From positions 1,178,001-1,242,000 of the forward strand of contig JAJEKV010000006.1 in assembly GCA_021234155.1 (NCBI GenBank): DNA of 64,000 bases. Direction: 5' to 3'. Positions 1 to 9,715 of the stretch are shown here, one piece after another. The notes under the pieces are model-generated. The model was not told the DNA's origin, did not search any database, and saw only the letters and a list, made by a program, of their open reading frames with translations. How positions within the stretch are numbered: the first letter of the stretch is position 1; each line of letters opens with the position of its first letter. Origin of the DNA: Isoetes taiwanensis (lineage: Eukaryota > Streptophyta > Lycopodiopsida > Isoetales > Isoetaceae). Made by a program: the position numbers and the translations under genes.

Positions 1-420
1 TTTTTATTAAATGAGGATGCCACCTCAACTCCTTTAATAAATAAATTGCAACTTAATAAAAAAAACTTAGTGGCCAGGATTTCTCCTCCCTCTTTTGATC
101 CAAGGGCTGATATTGGCCACACCAAAAAGCACTTTTAGGGACCTTCCTTGCACCTTCCTTAAAAAAATCAAGGGCTATGATTTTACCTTCCCCCCTTGAT
201 CCGACGGTCTAGAGGCATGGTGCATGCCCCATGCATGACCCCATGTAGATCCTAAGGCCGTAGCTGTGCCACCTCATTGGCCCACAAATAGGCGGCCTAG
301 ATTGATTTGAATATGTAAACAATCCATGGGTACATCGTTTCCCATGGACACATAGAATAATTATATATATTATATATCAGTTATATATATAAAGGTATAT
401 CATAAACTTTTCTATATAAT
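1..420. repeat. Terminal block of a GATTC-array element (truncated by window start)
   Basis: This block recurs in the same orientation at 3006-3232, 23160-23560, 55780-56162 and 61575-61985. Shared landmarks, in order, are a short-stem phrase about ATGAGG.TGCCACCTCA, a TTGATC-C-ACGGTC motif, GCATGCCCCATGCATGACCCC, a CCATGGGTACAT...CCCATGGACA inverted pair, and an AT-rich end at about 365-410. At 55.8 and 61.6 kb the block directly follows an AGATTC array, so here it is probably the right end of an element whose array lies outside the window. Confidence 0.75.
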
Positions 421-436
421 GTGTTTGATTCTTACA

Positions 437-984
437 TGCCCGGATGTCGTCCGTTTAAAGTGGGTCCAGTGAGGTGGCAGCATCAGAGCCATCCATTCCT
501 TATGGGCATGCATGGAGGCATGCATGGGTCATGCATGGGGGCATGCACCACATCCCCGGACCGTTGGATCAAAAGGGGAGGATAAATCCTAGCCCTTGGT
601 TTTTTATGAGGAAGGTGCAAGGAAGGTCCTTTAAAGTGACTTTGGTGTAGCAGATCTTAACCGTTAGATCAAAAGGTGAGCATAAATCTTAGCCATTGAC
701 TTTTTAATATTAAATTGATTTTTTTTTTAAAGGAGGTGAGGTGTCACCTTCATTAATAAAAAAGGTAATGAGGTGGCAAAAAGCATTTATGAGTGGACTT
801 TCTATGAAGCTTCATCTTTTTAATCGCATTCAAAGGTACATAGCTTGCAAATGAGAGGGTGGGATGAAGGTGGGACCCTACGCCATTGGACTCCTCTCAT
901 CGAGAGCTTTCCAATGAGTGGTGGTTTGGTTTACAGCCCGTTGTAGTTGGAGCCAATGTGATCGAACTCTAAGGGAATCCATAG
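437..984. repeat. Outer terminal block of the palindromic element (left)
   Basis: Starts with TGCCCGGATGTCGTCC and runs into the array. Read on the minus strand it is a diverged homologue of the terminal block at 1-420: the same order of CCACCTC, CTTTAA, TTTTGATC-AACGG, AAGGACCTTCCTTGCACC, GATCCAACGGTC and GCATGC clusters. The part from about 715 to 984 returns inverted, almost identical, at 5226-5476. Positions 437-632 are also found again, not inverted, at 3694-3883. It contains several CATGCATG motifs (500-550). Confidence 0.8.
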
Positions 985-2265
985 GAATCTCAGAGAATCT
1001 AAATGAATCTTCATAAATACTTGGAGAATCTAGAGGAATCCTGATGCAATCTTGGAGAATCTAGGTGAATCTTCATAGAATCTTAGAGAATCTAAAGGAA
1101 TCTCAAGAGAATCTTAGGGAATCTATGGGAATCTCAAGAGAATCTTTGGAAATCTATGGGAATCTCAAGAGAATCTTGGAAATCGAAGGGAATCTCAAGA
1201 GAATCTTTGGCAAATCAACGGGAATCTATAGGAATCACGAGAGAATCTTTGAGAATTTAAGGGAATCTTTATAGAATCTTTAAGAATCTAGAGGAATCTT
1301 GATGGAATCATGTCAAGTCTAAGGGAATCTTCATAGGAACTTAGAGAATAGAGGAATCTTAAGAGAATCTTTTGGAATCTAAAGGAATCTTTCTAAAAGC
1401 TTTGAGAATCTAGTGAAATCATGATGGAATCATAGGAATCTCAGAGAATCTAAAGGAATCTTCATAAATACTTGGAGAATCTAGAGGAATCCTGATGCAA
1501 TCTTGGAGAATCTAGGTGAATCTTCATAGAATCTTAGAGAATCTAAAGGAATCTCAAGAGAATCTAAGGGAATCTATGGGAATCTCAAGAGAATCTTTGG
1601 AAATCTATGGGAATCTCAAGAGAATCTTGGAAATCGAAGGGAATCTCAAGAGAATCTTTGGAAAATCAACGGGAATCTATAGGAATCACGAGAGAATCTT
1701 TGAGAATTTAAGGGAATCTAAGGGAATCTTTATAGAATCTTTAAGAATCTAGAGGAATCTTGATGGAATCATGTCAAGTCTAAGGGAATCTTCATAGGAT
1801 CTTAGAGAATAGAGGAATCTTAAGAGAATCTTTGGGAATCTAAAGGAATCTTTCTAAAAGCTTTGAGAATCTAGTGAAATCATGATGGAATCTTGGAGAA
1901 TCATGGAGAATTTTCCTATAATCTAAAGGAATCTAGGAGAATCTTCATCAAATCTTGGAGAATTCAATAGAACTACATAGAATTTTGGGGAATCTAGAGG
2001 AGTCTTGGGATAATCTTTGGGAATCTAGACGAATATTAAGAGAATCTTTGGGAACCTAGGGGAATTAAGGGAATGTTCATAAAATCTTTAAGAATCTTGA
2101 TAGAATCTTGGGAAATCTAGGGAAATCTTCATAGAATCTAGGGGAATCTCTATAGAATCTTGGAGAATCTTGGCATAATCTTTGGAACTCTAGGAGATTC
2201 TAAAAAGAATCTTTGTTAACATAGGATTCATAAAGAGCCTAGGGAAATGCTTATAGAATCTTCAT
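985..2265 (+). repeat. GAATCT array, left arm of the palindrome
   Basis: A degenerate short repeat: GGAATCT or AGAATCT every 11-16 bases for about 1.3 kb. It has a higher-order structure: the segment 985-1434 is repeated at 1435-1886 with few differences (both begin AGGAATCTCAGAGAATCTAA and end near AGTGAAATCATGATGG). The arm to 2309 is matched by the reverse complement of 3884-5225 with only scattered differences. Open frames at 1065-1274 and 1516-1752 translate to Asn/Leu/Glu/Ser-rich repeats; the same peptide is seen again on the minus strand at 4895-5131, so they follow from the repeat and are not taken as genes. Confidence 0.92.
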
Positions 2266-2309
2266 TGAATGACTCTGCATTGGCTTCCGGTCGAATTTGT
2301 GCAGTCCCT

Positions 2310-2709
2310 CATAGTAGAACAGTTGTGCATAAACTTGAAATGCACTCAAATTCAAAATATGAAAGAAGGATATTCCTGACAAACCTTGTCAATGAAGAAG
2401 TGAGTCCCTTGCATGAATATCTTTCTTCAGCCTGACACTGTCAGGATTGGCTTGGGAACCTTACTGGCAGATCAAAGAGGTGCCTCATGCTCATCTACCT
2501 TAGCATCCTCTTGAATGACGTCAAGCTTCAGTAATTTCCCCTAATAAGTCATGTACACTCCAAAAAGATAGCAATTCAACCAACAAAGACACAAAGTTGG
2601 AACTACTTAAAAATAGCAGCTTACGCAACCACAATTTACGCTAAAAAGTATCTAATAAGCTACAAATGCTTACCTTATGATGGTTTGTGATTTACACTGC
2701 TAGGAATGC
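2310..2709. other. Non-repetitive spacer inside the palindrome
   Basis: Unique sequence between the left arm and the spliced frame at 2710-3015. On the minus strand a short frame near 2470-2540 (ending DAKVDEHEAPL then stop) could be a further exon of the same captured gene, and a donor-like CATAAG/GTAAGC lies near 2670. An open plus-strand frame crosses the arm/spacer boundary at 2247-2435 but matches nothing I recognise. Confidence 0.4.
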
Positions 2710-3015
2710 TCAGGATGATCCAATAATAGGCTTGTTGGCATCTAAAGCTGACAGGCTAAGAAACGCTGCAGGGGCAGCTTCTTGGGTTATCCAATCTTCA
2801 GAGATTTCCAGGACGCAGAAATTGCCGCCTTGTTTCTGCAGATTTTTCAACAGATTGTTAGAAGAATCTGTAAAATATTATAGATTACGGTAAAGAATTT
2901 GCAAGGCAGAAGAACATACATGTCGTTCTGGAAAATCCATGGATCTGGCTCTTATGGCGGAAGCCCAGAAGAAGAAACGAGCTCCGTCCATTTCAAGAGG
3001 AGGCTCGGACTTCAT
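2710..3015 (-). pseudogene. Captured two-exon host-gene fragment inside the palindrome
   Basis: On the minus strand an ATG at 3013-3015 opens 32 codons (through SMDFPERH) to a donor GTATGT at 2914-2919. A 3' splice site TCTGCAG lies at 2836-2842 and the second exon (2710-2835) continues in frame for 41 codons, KQGGNFCVLEISEDWIT then AAPAAFLSLSALDANKP, to a TGA. The 84-bp intron obeys GT-AG and the joint keeps the frame, which is unlikely for random DNA in an element otherwise made of short repeats. I do not recognise the protein. The simplest inference is a fragment of a host gene carried between the arms, as Pack-MULEs and foldback elements do. It may equally be a decayed residue of the site into which the arms inserted. 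Function is unknown and a 73-residue product is probably not functional. Confidence 0.5.
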
Positions 3016-3232
3016 CTGTAAAGGCTATGATTTTGCCTTCCCCCCTTGATCCAATGGTCTAGAGGCATGGTGCATGCCCCATGCATGACCCCATGTAGAT
3101 CCTAAGGCCATAGTTGTGCCACCTCATTGGCCACCAAATAGATGGCTTAGATTGATTTAAATATGTAACCAATCCATGGGTACATCGTTTCCCATGGACA
3201 CATAGAATAATTATATATATATTATGGGTACA
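3006..3232. repeat. Second terminal block, internal to the palindrome
   Basis: Copy of the block seen at 170-390 (same GCATGCCCCATGCATGACCCC and CCATGGGTACAT landmarks), ending in an ATATATATATTATG stretch that joins directly to left-arm sequence. It overlaps the start of the captured reading frame at its left edge. Confidence 0.75.
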
Positions 3233-3693
3233 TAGCTTGCAGTAGAGGGGTCGGATGAAGGTGGGACCCACGCCATTGGACTCCTCTTATCGAGAGCTTT
3301 CCAATGAGTGGTGGTTTGGCACAGTTCCGTTGTAGTTGGAGCCAATGTGATCGAACTCTAAGGGAATCCATAGGAATCTCAGAGAATCTAAAGGAATCTT
3401 CATAAATACTTGGAGAATCTAGAGGAATCCTGATGCAATCTTGGAGAATCTAGGTGAATCTTCATAGAATCTTAGAGAATCTAAAGGAATCTCAAGAGAA
3501 TCTTAGGGAATCTATGGGCATCTCAAGAGAATCTTTAGGATTCTATGGGAATCTCAAGAGAATCTTTGGGAATCTATGGGAATCTCAAGAGAATCTTGGA
3601 AATCAAAGGGAATCTCAAGAGAATCTTTGGAAAATCAACGGGAATCTATAGGAATCACGAGAGAATCTTTGAGAATTTAAGGGAATCCAAGGG
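3233..3693 (+). repeat. Partial third copy of the left-arm start
   Basis: Matches about 833-1278 of the left arm: the GGGACCCACGCCATTGGACTCCTC segment, the GTAGTTGGAGCCAATGTGATC segment and then the first 330 bases of GAATCT repeats, cut off at 3693. Confidence 0.8.
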
Positions 3694-3883
3694 ATGCCCG
3701 GATGTCGTCCGTTTAAGGTGGGTCCAGTGAGGTGGCAGCATCAGAGCCATCCATTCCTTATGGGCATGCATGGAGGCATGCATGGGTCATGCATGGGGGC
3801 ATGCACCACATCCCCGGACCGTTGGATCAAAAGGGGAGGATAAATCCTAGCCCTTGGTTTTTTATGAGGAAGGTGCAAGGAAG
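3694..3883 (+). repeat. Displaced copy of the outer end (TGCCCGGATG block)
   Basis: Nearly identical to 437-632, in the same orientation, but here it is joined at 3883 to inverted-arm sequence (ACTGCACAAATTCGACC). The right arm lacks this outer part at its own end (homology stops at about 5476), so the block looks relocated to the centre. Confidence 0.8.
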
Positions 3884-5225
3884 GACTGCACAAATTCGAC
3901 CGGAAGCCAATGCAGTCATTCAATGAAGATTCTATAAGCATTTCCCTAGGCTCTTTATGAATCCTATGTTAACAAAGATTCTTTTTAGAATCTCCTAGAT
4001 TTCCAAAGATTATGCCAAGATTCTCCAAGATTCTATAGAGATTCCCCTAGATTCTATGAAGATTTCCCTAGATTTCCCAAGATTCTATCAAGATTCTTAA
4101 AGATTTTATGAACATTCCCTTAATTCCCCTAGGTTCCCAAAGATTCTCTTGATATTCGTCTAGATTCCCAAAGATTATTCCAAGACTCCTCTAGATTCCC
4201 CAAAATTCTATGTAGTTCTATTGAATTCTCCAAGATTTGATGAAGATTCTCCTAGATTCCTTTAGATTATAGGAAAATTCTCCATGATTCTCCAAGATTC
4301 CATCATGATTTCACTAGATTCTCAAAGCTTTTAGAAAGATTCCTTTAGATTCCCAAAGATTCTCTTAAGATTCCTCTATTCTCTAAGATCTTATGAAGAT
4401 TCCCTTAGACTTGACATGATTCCATCAAGATTCCTCTAGATTCTTAAAGATTCTATAAAGATTCCTTAGATTCCTTAAATTCTCAAAGATTCTCTCGTGA
4501 TTCCTATAGATTCCCGTTGATTTTCCAAAGATTCTCTTGAGATTCCTTCGATTTCCAAGATTCTCTTGAGATTCCCATAGATTTCAAAGATTCTCTTGAG
4601 ATTCCCATAGATTCCCTTAGCTTCTCTTGAGATTCCTTTAGATTCTCTAAGATTCTATGAAGATTCACCTAGATTCTCCAAGATTGCATCGAGATTCCTC
4701 TAGATTCTCCAAGTATTTATGAAGATTCCTTTAGATTCTCTACGAGATTCCTATGATTCCATCATGATTTCACTAGATTCTCAAAGCTTTTAGAAAGATT
4801 CCTTTAGATTCCCAAAGATTCTCTTAAGATTCCTCTATTCTCTAAGTTCCTATGAAGATTCCCTTAGACTTGACATGATTCCATCAAGATTCCTCTAGAT
4901 TCTTAAAGATTCTATAAAGATTCCCTTAGATTCCCTTAAATTCTCAAAGATTCTCTCATTGATTCCTATAGATTCCCATTGATTTGCCAAAGATTCTCTT
5001 GAGATTCCCTTGATTTCCAAGATTCTCTTGAGATTCCCATAGATTTCCAAAGATTCTCTTGAGATTCCCATAGATTCCCTAAGATTCTCTTGAGATTCCT
5101 TTAGATTCTCTAAGATTCTATGAAGATTCACCTAGATTCTCCAAGATTGCATCAGGATTCCTCTAGATTCTCCAAGTATTTATGAAGATTCATTTAGATT
5201 CTCTGAGATTCCTATGGATTCCCTT
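3884..5225 (-). repeat. AGATTC array, right arm of the palindrome
   Basis: Reverse complement of 985-2309. The mirror of the higher-order duplication is present (4296-4757 and 4758-5215). Differences from the left arm are scattered substitutions and 1-2 base indels. Arms this alike over about 1.3 kb would form a very long hairpin in single-stranded DNA or RNA. Confidence 0.92.
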
Positions 5226-5476
5226 AGAGTTCGATCACATTGGCTCCAACTACAACGGAACTGTGCCAAACCACCACTCATTGGAAAGCTCTCGATGAGA
5301 GGAGTCCAATGGCGTGGGTCCCACCTTCATCCGACCCCTCTACTGCAAGCTATGTACCTTTGAATGCGATTAAACAGAAGGAAGCTTCATAGAAAGTCCA
5401 CTCATAAATGCTTTGCCACCTCATTACCTTTTTTATTAATGAAGGTGACACCTCACCTCCTTTAAAAAAAAAATTT
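5226..5476 (-). repeat. Inner terminal block of the right arm
   Basis: Reverse complement of about 715-984, including GTTCGATCACATTGGCTCC, the GGGTCCCACCTTCATC phrase and the CCACCTCATTACC phrase. Homology ends in an A-run at about 5476, so the outermost TIR is missing on this side. Confidence 0.85.
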
Positions 5477-5945
5477 TTCCTTATTTATCTAACCTTTTAA
5501 GGTGATGTGCCACGTCTACTTTTCCATATATGATTTTTTTTTCCGCATTTAGCCTATTTCTTCGATTTCCTCGCGGACCTCGGTTGCAGCTATGGCGTCT
5601 GGTGTAGTGTCCAGCAACAAATGATCTGTTCTCTGCAAATTGTTTCTTGTGATCGACCGACTGGAGAGCTGATCGATTCATATTTGCTGTGATCGAGGCA
5701 TATGGCTGTGAAGTGGTTTGATGCATTTCCGATTGCCAAGTGGCCGAACTGATGATCTGAGACGATGTAGCAGAGCTGGTTCTTCCGTTCACCATGGTTA
5801 CCCTTTGTCTTTCCTTTCCTTTTCACTGGTCTTCTGTCCCTGTACGAAAACTGCCAAGTAGGAAGTGAGTGCGTGAGTGTAAGAAGAAAGAGACAGGGAT
5901 AAGGCATAAGGCAGAAGAACAAGGTATCAAATTTGTGTCTGAATT
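5477..5945. other. Non-repetitive spacer between two arrays
   Basis: Unique sequence with minus-strand open frames at 5481-5795 (104 codons, from an ATG at 5793-5795) and 5590-5922. The first is Ser/Thr/Gln-rich and I do not recognise it. It could be a second captured fragment or the pre-insertion locus. Confidence 0.35.
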
Positions 5946-6710
5946 TACTAGGATTTTTTCTTTTACCCTAAGATTCTATGTAGATTCTCCTAGATTCCCT
6001 TATATTCTATCAAGATTCCACTAGATTCTCTAGGATTCCATAAAGATTTCCCCTGATTCTCAAACATTTTTTTGAGGATTCTCTTAGATTCCTCTATATT
6101 CTTTTGATTCCCATAGATTCGTTAAGATTCTCTTGACGTTTCCTTGATTCCAAAGGTTATCCCAAGATTCCTCTAGATTCCTTTAGATTCTTAAATATTC
6201 TCTTGAGATTCCCTTAGATTCCCAAATATTATCCTAAGATTCCTCTAGATTCTCCAAGATTCCATGTAGATTCTTCTAGATTCCCTTAGATTCTATGAAG
6301 ATTCCCCTTTAGAACGCACCTACTGTCAAAGATTCCCCTAGATCCCTTGGAATGTCCTGCGATTCCCTAAGATTCCACAAAGATCCCCCTAGATTCTTAA
6401 GGATCTTTCCCTAGATTTTTAAAGATTATTTGAAGATTAGTTTAGATTCCCCAATATTCTATGTAGATTCTTATAGATTCCCTTAAGTTCTATGAAGATC
6501 CCCTTAGATCTCTAAGATTCCATCGAGATTTCTCTCGACTCTTAAACCTTTTTTGAAGGTTTTCTTAGATTCCCCTAGGTTCTTTTGAGATTCCCATAGA
6601 TTCTTAACATTCTCTTCAGATTCCCTTGATTTTCAAAGATTATCCCAATATCTCTCAAAATCCCTTAGATTCTATGAATATTCCCCTAGATTATCCAACA
6701 TTGCACGAAA
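5946..6710 (-). repeat. AGATTC array of a second element
   Basis: Same motif family and same orientation as the right arm, but much more diverged from it and with irregular spacing. Followed at 6711-6925 by the inner terminal block (CCACTACTCATTG, CGGCGTGGGTCTCAC and TGCCACTTCACTATC landmarks). Confidence 0.85.
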
Positions 6711-6923
6711 TGATGCCAAACCACTACTCATTGAAAAGCATTTGATGAGAGGAATCCAACGGCGTGGGTCTCACTTTGATCCGAGACCTCCACCGCAAGA
6801 TAAAGTCGTTTGAAGGCGACGCAAAAAAGGAAGCTTCCAAGAAAGCTTCATAATTAATGAGTTGCCACTTCACTATCTTTTCATTAAATAAAGGGTGCCA
6901 CCTCATCTCCTTTAATATAAAAA

Positions 6924-6958
<35 letters not shown>
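6711..6958 (-). repeat. Terminal block and (TA)n end of the second array element
   Basis: Diverged copy of 5226-5476, ending in about 15 TA dinucleotides (6928-6957). The following ACAAGTCTTTGTACTATGA resembles the start of the array elements at 16.1 and 55.15 kb. Confidence 0.7.
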
Positions 6959-6959
<1 letters not shown>

Positions 6960-8500
6960 AGTCTTTGTACTATGAATGGGTGCATCACATATGGTCTATG
7001 AAGATCTGGAAATAAAGTTCAAGCTTAAACGAAGTTTTAAGCTAAATCAGTTACTGATGCCTACTTTCGGCGACGATAATGGAATAGGAATTGACGTGCT
7101 GCATTGCAAAGTCCACTCCTAATTCCCCTCTTAACACACTAATAACATCGTCCTCCAACCAATTAGAATATTCTTTAGCAGTCAAAAGCTCGTCATTTTG
7201 TATTAGAACTTCTCACTCCACGGAATAACAACAATATAATGGGATGGAAAATGTAATGCTAAAAGCTTGTTTCCCCAGTCTATAATGCTCCCACTTTCGA
7301 AAACTTCAAATTATTTGAAATCAGTAATTTAGTCGAACTCCACATCGTCCACTTCATACATTTCTAAAGTGACGTTACTGAATCGGGATTTTCTGTTATT
7401 TGAAAACCACTAAATTGGTTACGTTAATAACTTTGATACTCTTGCGTTAGTTTTAACTGACTATGGAACAAACATATGGAGTGTGCCTCCATCAAATTCC
7501 CCACAAAATATTGGAATCCAAAGCATAATGAGATCCCATGCGAAAGTTCCCTAACGCATAAAAAAGGTTCGAAATGATAAAATCTTTTTGGCAAAATAGG
7601 GTAAGTGCTTCTAAAACAATGTCTAACATTGATAACGATCTATTCATATACTCTCAATAAAAGTTAGACCTGCATTATTATTTCTTATATAAATTGTTTG
7701 ACATTCTAACTTAAAGTTGGAACCAAGAACATCAAACATGAAGTAGTGATAAAGTTAAATGACACTTTTTATCTCTCTTTCTTTCTTTCAGGGTCAATTG
7801 TAGTCGTTTTCTATAGTGGGATTGAGCATTCAAAAAATAAGAATGGAAGCAGTAGTCTTAGTTAATGCTTTCAATTTTTGTTGGTATTGAATTGTAGGGT
7901 GATCTCCAAAGGGCATCACATTGAGGTTAATCTTACAACTATAGAGGTAGTTATTTTAGTTAGTGGTCTTAGCTATTGGTGTTGTTCTATGAGTAAAAGC
8001 TTCTCTTCTTTTTTCAAAGTTTTTGTAAATACTTCGCATGATAAGTATGTAATAACCATCTCCAAAGAAATGACGAAATGCAGTACAAACACATCATCCA
8101 TACATCACAGCACAAAATATATTAGGCTTGATAACTGTCTTGTTGCATTTCCAGTTCATAACTTAACATTTAAATTGCTTTTACAATCAAAATTGTGAGG
8201 GCTAGTGCACCGTAGGAATTGACAAATCACCTAGCAAAACTACATAATAATTTTATAACGCAAAAAATCCCAATGATCAGGATGTACAACATCTTCACAA
8301 AACTACATGATTGGAATTACAAATGGTATAAAACTGAATCCAGCAAACCTGTTATAACCATTTGATGTCAACAGCGTGTTATGTAGTATCCTGGGTTAGA
8401 AAGGAAGAAACCCATCAATTGCAAGCGAGGACCAAGAACGAAATGATTCTCCACATAAGCGTAATAAAAACTTTATGGGAACCAAAATCTAGTTGTGATT
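6960..8500. other. No gene recognised; anonymous DNA downstream of the Helitron
   Basis: AT-rich sequence. The longest frame is 106 codons on the plus strand (7878-8198) with no recognisable motif. By position it could hold the 3' part of the Helitron (further RPA exons or the CTRR end on the minus strand), but I cannot place a terminal hairpin. Confidence 0.3.
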
Positions 8501-8502
8501 CA

Positions 8503-9159
8503 AAGCAAATTATTGAGGATCACGAGAGATTATCAATGCATCGCTCATTCAAGCATTGGTAAAATGTACTCAAAACGTTTCCTTCTCTCGCCCATCCACG
8601 AATGCGCCATTAAAGGCGACCTTTTGGTCTGAAGCTTAAAGGCCAATTGATTTTCTCATTTTGGTTGCTAGAGTTTGATCCTTCACCTTCAAATCGTCGG
8701 TCCTTTGTTATTAGGACCGTATGAGGTTTCTTTGCCAATATAACAAATAAACTCACGGTTAAAAAGCGGCGAGTTCAAGAGAATCTTACCACAAAAATGG
8801 ATTTGAGAAGGTAGATGAGGTTAGAGTAAGCCATTCTCTTACATTTAATAATGAGAACGAGATGCTTTCGGGTTTTATATCGGAAACTTATCTGCTGCAT
8901 GGTCAAACATTGTTGCCTGCATCTGTGTACCCTATAAATGCAAGCACAACAGAATATTAAAAACTCATACAAAAGGAACATAATAATGTGAGTAAAGAAG
9001 CTCACATCTTGGTCCGTTAGTTCCACGCTGAACACTTTTCCCCGCCCACTAGCATTGTTAAATTCCCTCTGGTTCTCTTTCGCATGTCACTCTAACTATT
9101 TACGATACGAAAGTATAACTAAGAGGGTGCACTCTTCTTGTATTTTCCATTGTTTAAGC
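8503..9159 (-). pseudogene. RPA70-like exons of the Helitron, duplication copy A
   Basis: Minus strand. Exon 9006-~9090 encodes NNASGRGKVFSVELTDQD, preceded, after small frame breaks, by a segment RVTCER. A donor GTGAGC at 9000-9005 and an acceptor TTATAG (8932-8937) bound a 74-bp intron, and the next exon starts GTQMQATMFDHAADKF (8931 downward). This is the signature of the first DNA-binding OB fold of replication protein A large subunit, where a GKxFSxEL.D strand is followed by IxATxFN..xDKF. The frame fails just after this (stop at about 8875). RPA-like genes are a known passenger of plant Helitrons, and this one lies downstream of the helicase on the same strand. It is not a host RPA1 gene: it is short, broken and tandemly duplicated. 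Confidence 0.7.
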
Positions 9160-9650
9160 AAATTATTGAGGATCAAGAGATTATCCAATGCATCATTTGA
9201 TTCAAACATTGATAAAATGTACTCAAATGTTTAGGATCCTTCTATCGCCCACCACGACCGCCATTAAAGGCAGACCTTTGGTCTGAAGCATAAAGGCCAA
9301 TTGATTTTCTCATTTTGGTTGCTAGAGTTTGATCCTTCACCTTCAAATACGTCAGTCTTTTGTTATTCGACCGTTTGGGTTTTGCTTCTGATATAGCAAA
9401 TAAAATAAACTCATGGCTAGGAGTGACGAGTGCAAGACAATCTTATTACAAAAACGGATTTGAGAAAGTAGATGAGGTTAGAGTAAGCCATTCACTTACA
9501 TTTAATAATGAGAGTGAGATGCTCACGTTTTATATCGGAAACTTATCTGCTGCATGGTCAAACATTGTTGCCTGCATTTGTGTACCCTATAAATGGAGAC
9601 ACAGAATATTAAAAAATCATACAAAAGGAAGAATCATCGCTTGTAAATAA
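9160..9650 (-). pseudogene. RPA70-like exon, duplication copy B (truncated)
   Basis: Direct repeat of copy A displaced by about 655 bp; both copies start with CAAATTATTGAGGATCA (8503 and 9160) and run with many small differences through the ACAAAAGGAA region. The exon GTQMQATMFDHAADKF begins at 9586 after the same TTTATAG acceptor, but the upstream exon carrying FSVELTDQD is absent: sequence changes at about 9650, 66 bases from the helicase stop. Confidence 0.65.
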
Positions 9651-9715
9651 CATACAATAAGTCAAGAAAATACATTGTATACTTGCAACAAAGAAAGAAT
9701 TTACTACAACCTTCG

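Noticed and set aside
1065-1752. Open frames giving Asn/Leu/Glu/Ser-rich repeat peptides (also 3454-3730 and 4895-5131)
   Set aside because: The peptide recurs wherever the GAATCT array occurs, on both strands, and ends where the array changes phase. It is translation of a non-coding repeat with few stop codons.
985-2265. Possible CRISPR-like array
   Set aside because: There are no constant repeats separated by unique spacers of fixed length; the spacing is 11-16 bases and the motif is degenerate, in a eukaryotic context.
9360-9650. Plus-strand 96-codon frame with LTFNNESEML resembling an RPA segment
   Set aside because: It is antisense to the better-supported minus-strand RPA exon, which has a splice site and a longer match; the plus-strand similarity is short and probably chance.
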